A stretch of 64,000 nucleotides of DNA from Anaerocolumna cellulosilytica. Its GTDB lineage: Bacteria; Bacillota; Clostridia; Lachnospirales; Lachnospiraceae. A program made the position numbers and the translations under genes. Location of the stretch: positions 2,171,501 through 2,235,500 of the forward strand of contig NZ_AP023367.1 of NCBI RefSeq assembly GCF_014218335.1, in the 5' to 3' direction. This document shows positions 1 through 8,940 of the stretch, one piece after another. Position 1 is the stretch's first letter. Each line of letters opens with the position of its first letter. The notes under the pieces were generated by a model. It saw only the letters and a list, made by a program, of their open reading frames with translations. It ran no database searches and had not been told where the DNA came from.

Positions 1-385
1 ATTTAGTAACCTCTGAACCGGTACCACTGGTTGTTGGAATGGCTATGAATTTTAACTGAATGGATGCATCCTGCATACGGGCAAAATATATCATCCCCTT
101 GGCAGCATCAATAGGAGAACCACCTCCTAAGGCAACTACCATATCGGGTTTAAATTCTAAGATTATCTTAACACCTTGGGAAACAGTTGCTATGTCGGGA
201 TTCGGTTTCACATCATGAAATATTTGATATTCAGCAGTATCTAAATGTTTTGTTATGTATTTGGTTACTTCCTTTTCATACATAAACTTATCAGTAACAA
301 TAAAGACTCTTTTAGCTCCCGTAAAAGTGTCTCCGTTACCATTGCCTATTATGATTTCTGTTTTATTGCTAAAGGTGCTATACAT
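1..385 (-). CDS. Iron-containing alcohol dehydrogenase, N-terminal part (truncated by window edge)
   Basis: Reading the minus strand from an ATG at 385 gives an uninterrupted frame of 128 codons to the window edge. It begins MYSTFSNKTEIIIGN. The family hallmarks of group III (Fe-ADH) dehydrogenases are present: PNPD near residue 62, the nucleotide-binding GGGSPIDAAK near 87-96 and PTTSGTGSE near 116-124. Such enzymes reduce aldehydes or oxidise alcohols with NAD(P)H and Fe2+ in the cytosol; the iron ligands lie beyond the edge. An ATG at 400 is also in frame, but the ribosome site AAAGGAG lies just downstream of it and 5 bases before 385, so 385 is the start. It is divergent from the next gene. 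Substrate cannot be told from this part. Confidence 0.9.
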   Translation of the reverse strand, partial: MYSTFSNKTEIIIGNGNGDTFTGAKRVFIVTDKFMYEKEVTKYITKHLDTAEYQIFHDVKPNPDIATVSQGVKIILEFKPDMVVALGGGSPIDAAKGMIYFARMQDASIQLKFIAIPTTSGTGSEVTK

Positions 386-648
386 GAGGTCTCCTTTCAT
401 ACTATGTAAATATAAGTAAAAACCACACAAAACCACATATTAAATGTCGGCTATTTGTTGTTATTGTCTGTTATTTATAAGGTATCTCATATTTATGTAT
501 TTGTCAAGAACACATAATCATAAAAGTTAAATATTTAACAAGGTACTAGTGATAGGTGCATGAATACAGCAATAGCAGTACTATGTTAGAATTATTGGTG
601 GAAAATAATATAAAAATATGTTAAATACTGTTTGGTTATGTTATGCTA

Positions 649-657
649 TGCTATAAT
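649..657 (+). promoter_or_regulatory. Extended -10 promoter element upstream of the 730 gene
   Basis: TGC followed by TATAAT (652-657) forms an extended -10 box about 70 bases before the start codon at 730. No good -35 is seen at 17 bases. The 344-base divergent gap 386-729 otherwise holds only AT-rich sequence in which I see no gene. Confidence 0.5.
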
Positions 658-729
658 AATCATAGCTTCATAGTAACAATTAGATGTAAACCCAAAAGTA
701 AAATATGTATTTAGAAAAGGAGAGAGTGA

Positions 730-1743
730 ATGCCTAATAAAATATTACCTCAAGCGGAATCATTTATTACAACCTATCCCAAAGATACCAATGCCTTGTC
801 TATACTTTTACAGCATAAAGAAGCGCTTGGATGGTTAATGAATTGTTTTATTCAACTAACGAGCTATGATAATACATATTTGGATTATTACGATTTTTAC
901 TATAGAAATTGCCCTATATTAGACGTACAACGCATCAAGAAAAGTATAATCGGAGAAAAACCGGAGGATGTTATTAATTTTATTATAGAAGCGATAGAAA
1001 AGAAATACTACATATATCTGCTGATTAATACGAAATATATTCCTAAATATCAAAGCAAAAAGGATTGGGTTCATGACTTGTTTGTATACGGATATAATAG
1101 GAAAGATGAATTATTTTATATAGCAGATAATTTTGACCACGGGAAATATGGAAAAGCTACCTGTACCTTTCAGGAGTTAGAAAAGGCGATTAGATATTTC
1201 CCACAAAAAGATTTTGCGTACCAGGGATTTCGGAATTGTATTGAGCTGTTATCTTATAATAAAGAACCTCGGGCTAGGTTAGAGCCATATAGAATTAATT
1301 TGTCCATAGAAGATTATCTGGAATCAAATCCGACCAGAGGGTGGTATGTAAACAACGCAATGTGGGATGAAGAAGAGACAAGAAAAAGAACGTTTGGAAT
1401 AACCTGCTACAATACGATCTATAATCATTTGGAGTTTGCTCATAATAAGGGTTACTTTGGACAAGGTTCGAATCAGGCTTTCTTTTTGATGTGGGAACAT
1501 AAGAAGACTATGACTATGAGATTAAGGCACTTAAGGAGACTTAATCTGCTAAAGGAGGAAGAGTGTATATCGCAATATATGAAGTTGGAAGAACAAGCCT
1601 TGATAGCATTATCCTTAAAACTGAAATATACGGTAAAGTCTGATGATAGAAACTTAATATCGATACGAAGTTATTATGATACTATTAAGGAAACAGAGGA
1701 AAAAGTGCTGAATAAATTATTGATACAATTAAAGGAGATTTAG
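730..1743 (+). CDS. Protein of unknown function, paralogue of the 7521 gene (possible BtrH-like cysteine-peptidase fold)
   Basis: A 337-aa soluble protein without signal peptide or membrane segment. It opens with KILPQAESFITTY and has a conserved core HDLFVYGYNRKDELFYIAD near residues 115-135. The protein at 7521-8564 has the same order of blocks: opening KILPVSEPMITTY, then VINF, HD.F.YGY, GKY, FG...Y and HKK.M..RL. The two are therefore paralogues, about 345 aa each. The 'YGYD...AD' block resembles the core of butirosin-BtrH-type acyltransferase/peptidase-like domains, but I see no convincing Cys-His pair, so that assignment is weak. The start has a good ribosome site, AAGGAG, 7-8 bases upstream. 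It stands alone between the alcohol dehydrogenase and the pectate lyase. Function is not assigned. Confidence 0.75.
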   Translation: MPNKILPQAESFITTYPKDTNALSILLQHKEALGWLMNCFIQLTSYDNTYLDYYDFYYRNCPILDVQRIKKSIIGEKPEDVINFIIEAIEKKYYIYLLINTKYIPKYQSKKDWVHDLFVYGYNRKDELFYIADNFDHGKYGKATCTFQELEKAIRYFPQKDFAYQGFRNCIELLSYNKEPRARLEPYRINLSIEDYLESNPTRGWYVNNAMWDEEETRKRTFGITCYNTIYNHLEFAHNKGYFGQGSNQAFFLMWEHKKTMTMRLRHLRRLNLLKEEECISQYMKLEEQALIALSLKLKYTVKSDDRNLISIRSYYDTIKETEEKVLNKLLIQLKEI

Positions 1744-1815
1744 ATTTAAAAATAAAGATTTATTATTCTTTTAGAGCAAAATTGATCATATTACACAACC
1801 ATACAAGCATTAAGC

Positions 1816-1852
1816 GGGAGGTACCTGACTAGGTCTTAGTAAGGTACTTTCC
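1816..1852 (+). terminator. Hairpin after the 730 gene, possible terminator
   Basis: GGAGGTACCTGACT pairs with AGTAAGGTACTTTCC around a 7-base loop, with a single bulge or mismatch. Only a weak T-rich tail (ACTTTTC) follows, so termination is probable but not certain. Confidence 0.5.
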
Positions 1853-1995
1853 ACTTTTCATGATATGGGGAGTGTAATTCTAGCTTATTGGTAAATATTC
1901 TTAGTCTGTATGCACTTTTATGAAATTATAGGTTGATTGGGCGATTTAACCAAAAATCGATGCTAATCTTTTACATGTAAAAGGAGGGTTTGCGG

Positions 1996-2073
1996 TTGAA
2001 GTACATGGTAACATATGTTAAATTATTTATAGGAAACAATGAAAGCACTTTCAAAAAACTGAAGAAAATATGA
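1996..2073 (+). CDS. Possible 25-aa leader peptide upstream of the pectate lyase
   Basis: A TTG at 1996 is preceded at 8-base spacing by a near-perfect ribosome site AAGGAGGG (1981-1988). It opens a 25-codon frame ending in TGA at 2071-2073. The product would be basic (KYMVTYVKLFIG at the start, KKLKKI at the end). Only the strong ribosome site supports translation. The frame overlaps the first cre-like site at 2040. No family is recognised. Confidence 0.25.
   Translation: MKYMVTYVKLFIGNNESTFKKLKKI
2040..2053. promoter_or_regulatory. cre-like operator 1 upstream of the pectate lyase
   Basis: TGAAAGCACTTTCA differs from the catabolite-responsive consensus TGWAANCGNTNWCA only at the central G (A here). 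It lies 132 bases before the PL9 start codon. A LacI/CcpA-family repressor is the expected binder (inference). Confidence 0.55.
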
Positions 2074-2152
2074 GGAGTGTGGGTTTCTGGGCTATCAGTA
2101 AGAAGAACTGCAATATTTTAAATAAGCAATAGAAAAATTATTGCAACTTATC

Positions 2153-2166
2153 TGAAAGCACTTACA
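2153..2166. promoter_or_regulatory. cre-like operator 2, just before the pectate lyase ribosome site
   Basis: TGAAAGCACTTACA shares 13 of 14 positions with the site at 2040 and has the same single departure from the cre consensus. It ends a few bases before the ribosome site AAGGAGG (2171-2177), so a bound protein would sit downstream of the promoter as a roadblock. A short inverted repeat, GCAATA/TATTGC, lies at 2126-2144. The gap 1744-2184 otherwise holds the hairpin at 1816 and the small ORF at 1996. Confidence 0.55.
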
Positions 2167-2184
2167 TAATAAGGAGGATGGATA

Positions 2185-5100
2185 ATGTTACAAATCTTTA
2201 GGGGACAAAAAAGGCGGTTTATGGCTATGCTTCTTTGCCTGGCAATGGTGTTAACAATGTTGCCGCAGCGTGCAAAAGCAGATACAGTTGAGGTGGGTGA
2301 GGCTATCGAGGTGACAAATGAATTGCAAAGCGGAGAAGGGTTAGAGGATATGAGAGAGGAAGCGGTGTCAATGATATCCTCCGAATCAGCCTCCGTTGCT
2401 ATGCTGTTACTTGCAGATAATCTAGAGGCAAAAGAATATGATACCAGCTTTGAAGTAGGTGGTTTTACTATAAAAGCTTCTGGTAATAAAAAAGTCGCAG
2501 TGGATACAAACTCTAAAACAGCAGATGACGGAACAAGCTTTGCAAAGAGACTTAAGCTGAATGGAACAGGTGATAAAGAGAATCGTTCGATTCATTTTAG
2601 TACAGTATCAGGAGCAGCAATTACCATTTATGCATTGAGTGGTTCAAGTACTGCTGACCGCAGTTTAGATTTATACAACATAGACGGAACGATGGTGGGC
2701 TCTGTTCCGGCATATAGTACTACTTTGACTGCCGCTACAATTACTGTTAACAATACGGGAGATTATTATATTGCTTCGCCGTCAAGTGGAGTGAATGTAT
2801 ATGGTATCAGGGTAACGGCTGACGGTGGTGGTGAAGTCGAGGAAAGGGCAGACTGGAATACGGTTGCAGCACCGGTTATCAGCGATATAACCCAAAGTGA
2901 AGGTAAAATACTTGTTCGTTTTGAATTAGTAACCGGTAAAGATGGTGCTGATAAGGCGACCGTGGTTCGAATGGACAAAAGTGGTAATATAATTGACAGC
3001 GTACTAGTTGGGAAGGATTCCTCTAGGACGAATAGAACGGCAGAGTTTTTGCCGGATAGAAGTGGAGCATACTGTTTTAAGGTTATAGCAGAGAGAACAG
3101 AGGAAACTACTGTTAAGGAAAGCAGTGTTTCAGAAGAATTCACCTTTGTGCTTCCCTTATCAGCACCTTCCATTAAAGGTGCTAATAATGCGGGAAACGG
3201 AAGTGTGGTTATTCGTTGGGATGCAGTAGCAGAGGCTGAGGATTACGTTGTTTCTTACAAAGAGGAAGGAACCACTGAATTTATAGCAGGGCCAACCGTT
3301 CAGGGTACCGAAGCTGTTGTAAATGGTTTAGCGATTGGAAGTACCTATATATTTTCAGTAAAAGCAGCCAGAGGAAAGGACGTATCTGAATCGGGGGAGA
3401 TTACATTAAAGATTACAGAAAAGGAAGAAAGAGCCTGGTATTTTTCTGCCTTTGGGCCAGGGGTTAATACGGATAATAACTACTATAGTAAAAATGAAGA
3501 GGCAGGCTCTGTTACAGTTGCCAGTGAGAATGGTAAGGGTAAGTTACAGCCTCCGTCTACGGATGGTCTTGCTTATTATTACACAACTATTAACCCGGAG
3601 ACCGAGAATTTTATTCTGTCTGGTAAGGTTACTGTAGATTCCTGGACCTTTTCCAATGGTCAGGAGGGCTTTGGAATTATGGCGGCAGATGCGGTAGGTC
3701 AAAATGGTGACAGTTCAGCATTTTGGAATAATTCCTATATGCTTGGTGCTATGAAAGTTGAGTATTTTTGGGATACTAATAAACAGGATGTATCGGATTC
3801 CGGCAGTAAAATTGTAATGAAACAAGGAATTGGTGCACAGGAAAAGAGAGGGGTTACGGCTGAAAATATTGCGGATGGTACCATAGTAACTAATATTAAT
3901 GATTTATTCAGGTCTACGATAGCAACGCTTGATACCTCCTGTGGCTTAAAGGGTGCAGGTACTTACAATATTATCGGTAATTATAACAATGCACAGCCTC
4001 CTACAGGTACAGTGGATGAATCAGAATTAAAGACAACCTTCGTATTCACCTTACAAAGGGACAATACCGGCTACCGTTTAAGTTATACGGACGAGGAAGG
4101 AAAAACGGTAAGTAAACTTTTCTATGACCTTGAACGCAATGTATTAACCCAAATCGACCGTGAAAATATGTATGTAGGTTTCTTTGCATCAAGAAATGCT
4201 AAGATTACAGTAACAGACATTGCTTTAGTGACCACTGATCCAGCGACTGATCCACCGGCAGAAGAGCAGGAGATTACATATGTAACGCCTTCTTACCGGG
4301 TGATTTCTGCTAAAACTTCCGCTGTTGAGGAGTATGAACTGACGTTTATAGCGAATGCGGACGGTGTCTTAAGTATTAAAGATTCTAATAACAGAGATAT
4401 TGTAACAGAACAACCGGTTACGGCAGGTACGTATCGTAAGCATACGGTTACGTTACTAAAAGGAACGAACACATTTAAACTTATTTTTACGCCAAATGAG
4501 GATTATAGTCCAAGTAAATATGAAAAGCTCTCCTCTTATGATACGGTAAGTTTTGACCATAGTGTTATCTATAATAACTACAATCGTAATGTATTACATG
4601 TATCGCCGGAGGGGACAGCGAGAGGAACAGGAGCTGAGAATGACCCGCTGGATGTATACACAGCAGTACAATACGCAAAACCGGGACAGATTATTCTCGT
4701 AAAGGGAGGTACCTATAATCTCTATAAAACAATAACGGTGGAGCGTGGTATAAACGGAACTGCGGAAAAGATGATATATTTTATTGCCGATGAACGTAGT
4801 AAAGAGCGTCCGGTATTTGATTTTAACGCATCAAGTGCAGGTATGGTAATTGCGGGTGATTATTGGTATTTTAAAGGCTTTGATGTTACAAAGAGTGCAG
4901 ATGCGGCAAAAGGGTTACAGTTATCCGGTGATAACTGTGTCATTGACTCCGTGAATACTTATTATAACGGGAATACAGGTCTTCAAATCAGCAGATATCT
5001 AAGCACCGATTTATATGAGGATTGGCCGTCAAATAATTTAATCCTAAATTGTACCTCTTATGGAAATTCAGATAGAGGTTATGAGGATGCAGATGGTTTT

Positions 5101-7125
5101 GCTGCAAAATTAACCATTGGTGATGGTAATGTTTTTGATGGATGTATTGCTTACAATAATGCAGATGATGGTTGGGATTTATTCGCTAAGGTTGAGACAG
5201 GACCTATTGGTAAGGTAGTGATTAAAAACTGCGTGGCATATGGGAATGGATATCTTCCGGACGGTACGAATGCAGGAAACGGAAATGGTTTTAAACTTGG
5301 TGGCAGTAGCGTGACAGGCTATCATACATTAATCAATTCAGTTTCTTATAATAATAAATCAAAAGGAATTGATTCCAATAGCTGTCCAGACATCCAGGTT
5401 TATCAGTGTACGACCTTTAATAATGAATCTTACAATGTTGCATTTTATACAACAGATGCAGTAACCACTGATTTCTTTGCTGACGGTATTTTGTCTTATC
5501 GGACAGAAGACAAAGGAATAAATGAGAATATCAAACCCAAAGGCAGTCAGGATTTGGAAAAGATTTACGGAACCTCTAATTATTACTGGGAGGCGAATAA
5601 AGCAGCTTCAACAAATACAGTAAACGATAGGGTATCTGAGGATTGGTTTGTAAATATGGATACTTCTATACAGGTAACCAGAAACGACGATGGTACCATT
5701 AATATGAACGGACTGTTAACGTTAACGGATAAAGCACCACTTAATACCGGAGCAAGAATGAGCGGAACCCCTTCTGCAAGCATAGTAATACCGGAAGAGC
5801 CTGCCGTGACACCAGCTCCTACTTCTGCCCCGGATGATATTACGGAGAATCGTAATGATACTGATTTAAAAATCAGTCCTGTACTAGATAACGGTAAAGA
5901 ATTAGAATTTACTTTACCAAAAGATGAAAAAGGAAATACAGCATGGAAAGAGACAATTACTTATATAGAGGGTAAGTTAAAGGAACGTAATGTATTAAGC
6001 AGCACAGATAGCAAAGGTGATGAGATAGTATACAATATTACCTTTCACATGAATAAGGATACGATAATACCTAAAGAAGTCTTAGAAGTAGTGCAAGGTA
6101 AGCCTGTCCAATTGAATCTTATTCTTGATAATGGTATGGTATGGACAATAAATGGCGTGGATGTTGCAAAAGAAGCCATAAAAACAACGGATTTGGGTGT
6201 AAAATGGAACGAAGGCAATATTCCGGAAAAAGCAGGGAAGAAATTCCTTCAAGCAGTGAATGAACCGGTCAGCCGTCAGATTTCATTGATACACGAAGGC
6301 GACTTTGGTTTTACAGCAACGCTTACTATTAATCTTAATAGGCTAGCAGAAGGTGAAAAGGAAGCCCTCCTACGGGCAGATGGAAAGCATAAGGTTGCAG
6401 GTATGTATTATTACAATCCAAAGTCAGGTACCTTTACACTGCAATCTTCTTCTCAAATAGAGACAAATGGAATTGTTAAGTTTACGTTTGACCATGCTTC
6501 TGATTATATTCTATTGGTGGGTGAGAAGCTGATACTTAATGAGGAAACACTTCATGAGATTACTGTAGGCGGGGTGGCTGCCGGAACAACCGGTAAAAGC
6601 AAACTCTATGCCGGAGGTACAGCTGATAAAACGAAAAAGCTGGTTGTTAAGCTTCCGGCAAGTATGCAGGAAGCAATTGATAAGGAGTTAGTGGAATATA
6701 AGACAGTATATACCTCAAGTAATAAATCCGTTGCAACTGTTTCAAAAAGCGGACTGATTACGGCAGTTGGCAGCGGCAATACAGTTGTTACTGTAAAACT
6801 TACGTTAAATGATATTACTTTGGTTTTTAAACATCAGGTAAGTGTTGAAAAAGCCCGTATTACATTTGTGAAAGCGGTTGAAAAGCTAGCCGTTAATAAG
6901 CAAGCAGTTTTTGAAGTAAAACTATTCGGATATGCCGCCAAGGATATTGTTTGGATGACAAGCAAAAGGAATATCTCTGTTGTAAGTAAAAATTATGGAA
7001 AAACAAAAGCAATTGTATATGGTATATCAGAAGGAACGGAAGATGTGTATATTAAGCTGCGGTCAAGCAATGACGATATTGCTTTGGTTAAGGCAAAGAT
7101 AACGGTAGTTCGCACAAAGAAGTAG
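2185..7125 (+). CDS. Secreted multimodular pectate lyase, polysaccharide lyase family 9
   Basis: A 1646-aa extracellular enzyme expected to cleave polygalacturonate by Ca2+-dependent beta-elimination. A signal peptide (basic start, hydrophobic core, cut near residue 32) is followed by a beta-rich module at about 80-215 and two fibronectin-III-like modules at about 225-410. Next are a further beta module (about 415-690) and an Ig-like module (about 695-800). The PL9 right-handed beta-helix spans about 803-1195. Within it D970, D994, D995, D998 and K1037 (contexts DADGFAAK, ADDGWD, NGNGFKLGG) match the Ca2+ ligands and catalytic lysine known from Dickeya Pel9A in both identity and approximate spacing. 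A Pro/Thr linker (about 1200-1215), an uncharacterised module and a Big_2-like C-terminal pair (about 1500-1646) follow; no sortase motif or SLH domain is seen. The ribosome site AAGGAGG is strong. Two cre-like sites upstream suggest catabolite control. Confidence 0.95.
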   Translation: MLQIFRGQKRRFMAMLLCLAMVLTMLPQRAKADTVEVGEAIEVTNELQSGEGLEDMREEAVSMISSESASVAMLLLADNLEAKEYDTSFEVGGFTIKASGNKKVAVDTNSKTADDGTSFAKRLKLNGTGDKENRSIHFSTVSGAAITIYALSGSSTADRSLDLYNIDGTMVGSVPAYSTTLTAATITVNNTGDYYIASPSSGVNVYGIRVTADGGGEVEERADWNTVAAPVISDITQSEGKILVRFELVTGKDGADKATVVRMDKSGNIIDSVLVGKDSSRTNRTAEFLPDRSGAYCFKVIAERTEETTVKESSVSEEFTFVLPLSAPSIKGANNAGNGSVVIRWDAVAEAEDYVVSYKEEGTTEFIAGPTVQGTEAVVNGLAIGSTYIFSVKAARGKDVSESGEITLKITEKEERAWYFSAFGPGVNTDNNYYSKNEEAGSVTVASENGKGKLQPPSTDGLAYYYTTINPETENFILSGKVTVDSWTFSNGQEGFGIMAADAVGQNGDSSAFWNNSYMLGAMKVEYFWDTNKQDVSDSGSKIVMKQGIGAQEKRGVTAENIADGTIVTNINDLFRSTIATLDTSCGLKGAGTYNIIGNYNNAQPPTGTVDESELKTTFVFTLQRDNTGYRLSYTDEEGKTVSKLFYDLERNVLTQIDRENMYVGFFASRNAKITVTDIALVTTDPATDPPAEEQEITYVTPSYRVISAKTSAVEEYELTFIANADGVLSIKDSNNRDIVTEQPVTAGTYRKHTVTLLKGTNTFKLIFTPNEDYSPSKYEKLSSYDTVSFDHSVIYNNYNRNVLHVSPEGTARGTGAENDPLDVYTAVQYAKPGQIILVKGGTYNLYKTITVERGINGTAEKMIYFIADERSKERPVFDFNASSAGMVIAGDYWYFKGFDVTKSADAAKGLQLSGDNCVIDSVNTYYNGNTGLQISRYLSTDLYEDWPSNNLILNCTSYGNSDRGYEDADGFAAKLTIGDGNVFDGCIAYNNADDGWDLFAKVETGPIGKVVIKNCVAYGNGYLPDGTNAGNGNGFKLGGSSVTGYHTLINSVSYNNKSKGIDSNSCPDIQVYQCTTFNNESYNVAFYTTDAVTTDFFADGILSYRTEDKGINENIKPKGSQDLEKIYGTSNYYWEANKAASTNTVNDRVSEDWFVNMDTSIQVTRNDDGTINMNGLLTLTDKAPLNTGARMSGTPSASIVIPEEPAVTPAPTSAPDDITENRNDTDLKISPVLDNGKELEFTLPKDEKGNTAWKETITYIEGKLKERNVLSSTDSKGDEIVYNITFHMNKDTIIPKEVLEVVQGKPVQLNLILDNGMVWTINGVDVAKEAIKTTDLGVKWNEGNIPEKAGKKFLQAVNEPVSRQISLIHEGDFGFTATLTINLNRLAEGEKEALLRADGKHKVAGMYYYNPKSGTFTLQSSSQIETNGIVKFTFDHASDYILLVGEKLILNEETLHEITVGGVAAGTTGKSKLYAGGTADKTKKLVVKLPASMQEAIDKELVEYKTVYTSSNKSVATVSKSGLITAVGSGNTVVTVKLTLNDITLVFKHQVSVEKARITFVKAVEKLAVNKQAVFEVKLFGYAAKDIVWMTSKRNISVVSKNYGKTKAIVYGISEGTEDVYIKLRSSNDDIALVKAKITVVRTKK

Positions 7126-7213
7126 GGTTAATGATTCATAATGAATCCTATTCATACCATATATTAATTAGTATAGATTCTCAAGGAATGTAAAACCTTA
7201 AGAATAATAGAAG

Positions 7214-7294
7214 AAGCCTTATATGTATCCTGCATGGTTAAAGGACTGTTACCAGTTTTAAAACCATACCCAAAGGATTGTTATAGGGCTTTTT
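7214..7294 (+). terminator. Long hairpin terminator after the pectate lyase gene
   Basis: AAGCCTTATA (7214-7223) pairs with TATAGGGCTT (7282-7291). Inner complementary segments lie between (CATGGTT with the AACCAT in TAAAACCATA). A TTTTTCT tract follows. In the gap 7126-7520 I see only this hairpin and the weak promoter at 7427. Confidence 0.6.
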
Positions 7295-7426
7295 CTGTTC
7301 TTGAATTGATCATCCTTAAAAAACTCTTATCCAGCACAGGAGCAGTTGAATGTTTTCCTATGAAGTGAGGCAGTGATACTGAACTGGAATTATACGGATA
7401 TAAATGGGTAAAATCAACAAAAGCAA

Positions 7427-7455
7427 TTGACAAAAAATAACATAAGATTTATGCT
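7427..7455 (+). promoter_or_regulatory. Possible promoter for the 7521 gene
   Basis: TTGACA (7427-7432), 17 bases, then TATGCT (7450-7455). A consensus TATAAT also occurs at 7468-7473 but lacks a -35 at the right distance. Confidence 0.4.
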
Positions 7456-7520
7456 GTTTTTAATAACTATAATATGTCTATTCAGTAACGATTTGCTCAA
7501 AATATAAAAGGAGCCAGTAT

Positions 7521-8564
7521 ATGGATTATAAGAAGACAAGCCACACCAATGTACAAAAAATATTACCGGTTAGTGAACCTATGATAACAACTTATACCCA
7601 CCATGCTCATTTATTATCAGTGCTCACGCACTATAGACAGGCATATCCATGGATTTTTAGTAATTATATTCATTTATTTATTAACAAGGATTATGTTAAT
7701 AAATGGGGGGATTTTTATTTTCCCCTGCCTTATGAAATAAGAACTCCAGAAACCTGTAATTGGATTGAGACACAAAAGGTAAACAGACATCTGGTAGAAA
7801 CCAAATGGGATAGTGTTATTAATTTCGTTAAGGAGTGTATTGATACAGAGAATTATATACATACAATGATAAATTACGCTTATCTTCCGGTCAGTGATAG
7901 ATACAAACGTAGTAACACTAACCATGATATTTTTATTTATGGTTATGATACAGACAAGAAAGAATTATATGTTTCTGATTTTTTCAAAGGGGGGAAGTAT
8001 AGTCACCAGATGATTTCCTTTGAAGATTTTACCCTTGCCTTTTCACAATACCATCAAGCTGTAAATAATGATTATCTGAGACAAGTAGTATATTTGTATA
8101 AATTTAACAATGGCTGCGGCTATCAGTTTAGTATTCAGAATATAGTGAATTCTTTTCGTATGTATTTGTCCGGTCAGGTACCAGAATATTGGGATCAATA
8201 CAATAATGGTAACCGGCAGGAAATTGTATTTGGTACACAAATTTATGAGACACTAAAAAATTATGCAGTACGTTTAATGAAAAAGGAAGAACCTTTTGAT
8301 GCCAGAGCCTTTTATATGCTTTATGATCACAAAAAACTTATGGCTTTACGGCTAAAATATTTAAAAGAACAAGGTTACTTTATAACTATTCATAACGATT
8401 TAAATATAAGCAAAGCGGAGGAAATGGAAATCATAACACGAGATATGGTGAATGTATTATTAAAGTTTCGATTTAACAATAATCCCAGAGAACTCGATCG
8501 AGTTATAAAATTATTAGAAGAAACGCAGAAAAGAGAGTATGATATTCTCTCACAATATATATAA
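7521..8564 (+). CDS. Protein of unknown function, paralogue of the 730 gene
   Basis: A 347-aa soluble protein with no signal peptide. It starts MDYKKTSHTNVQKILPVSEPMITTY and carries the same block order as the 730 protein: VINFVKECI, HDIFIYGYDTDKKELYVSD near residues 133-152, GGKY, FGTQIYETLKNYA and DHKKLMALRLKYLK. Identity outside these blocks looks low, so the duplication is old or the two diverged fast. It has its own ribosome site (AAAGGAG) and terminator, so it is probably monocistronic. The pair brackets the PL9 gene but nothing in them points to carbohydrate metabolism. A BtrH-type papain-like fold is possible but unproven. Confidence 0.75.
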   Translation: MDYKKTSHTNVQKILPVSEPMITTYTHHAHLLSVLTHYRQAYPWIFSNYIHLFINKDYVNKWGDFYFPLPYEIRTPETCNWIETQKVNRHLVETKWDSVINFVKECIDTENYIHTMINYAYLPVSDRYKRSNTNHDIFIYGYDTDKKELYVSDFFKGGKYSHQMISFEDFTLAFSQYHQAVNNDYLRQVVYLYKFNNGCGYQFSIQNIVNSFRMYLSGQVPEYWDQYNNGNRQEIVFGTQIYETLKNYAVRLMKKEEPFDARAFYMLYDHKKLMALRLKYLKEQGYFITIHNDLNISKAEEMEIITRDMVNVLLKFRFNNNPRELDRVIKLLEETQKREYDILSQYI

Positions 8565-8588
8565 AAATATAGTAGTATAGATGCAAAG

Positions 8589-8620
8589 AAGCAGATACTT
8601 GAATGTACATCTGCTTTTTT
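8589..8620 (+). terminator. Rho-independent terminator of the 7521 gene
   Basis: AAGCAGAT (8589-8596) pairs with ATCTGCTT (8609-8616), followed by a run of T. Confidence 0.85.
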
Positions 8621-8780
8621 GTTGTATAAAGAATTGCTATAAGAAGATATGGGGGTTATTGACGAAATGACAATATATAGAAAATATATAAAAAAAAATT
8701 AAATTATTGCAAAACAATATATAAAATTAACAATAATCAAAATTAATGCATATTTATTTAAAAAAAACATACAATTATAG

Positions 8781-8809
8781 TTGACATTTACAAAAATTGC
8801 CATTATAAT
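8781..8809 (+). promoter_or_regulatory. Perfect-consensus sigma-A promoter of the subtilisin gene
   Basis: TTGACA (8781-8786), exactly 17 bases, TATAAT (8804-8809). The leader of about 120 bases has two palindromes: CAGTTA/TAACTG at 8832-8848 and CACAGCTGTG at 8863-8872. The preceding stretch 8660-8780 is extremely A/T-rich, like an UP element. The rest of the gap 8565-8940 holds only the terminator at 8589. Confidence 0.85.
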
Positions 8810-8940
8810 AATGCCAGAAGACGAGTTCTTCCAGTTAAGCGCTAACTGAATCAATGTAATTACACAGCTGTGACAGGAGTAGTTAAAGTAATTAATAACA
8901 AGTCAAAAGAGTATAAATAATTAAGAAGGGAGTTTTTCGT

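Noticed and set aside
2766-3173. 135-codon open frame on the minus strand inside the PL9 gene
   Set aside because: Low-complexity Ser/Val-rich translation opposite fibronectin-like modules; a shadow frame.
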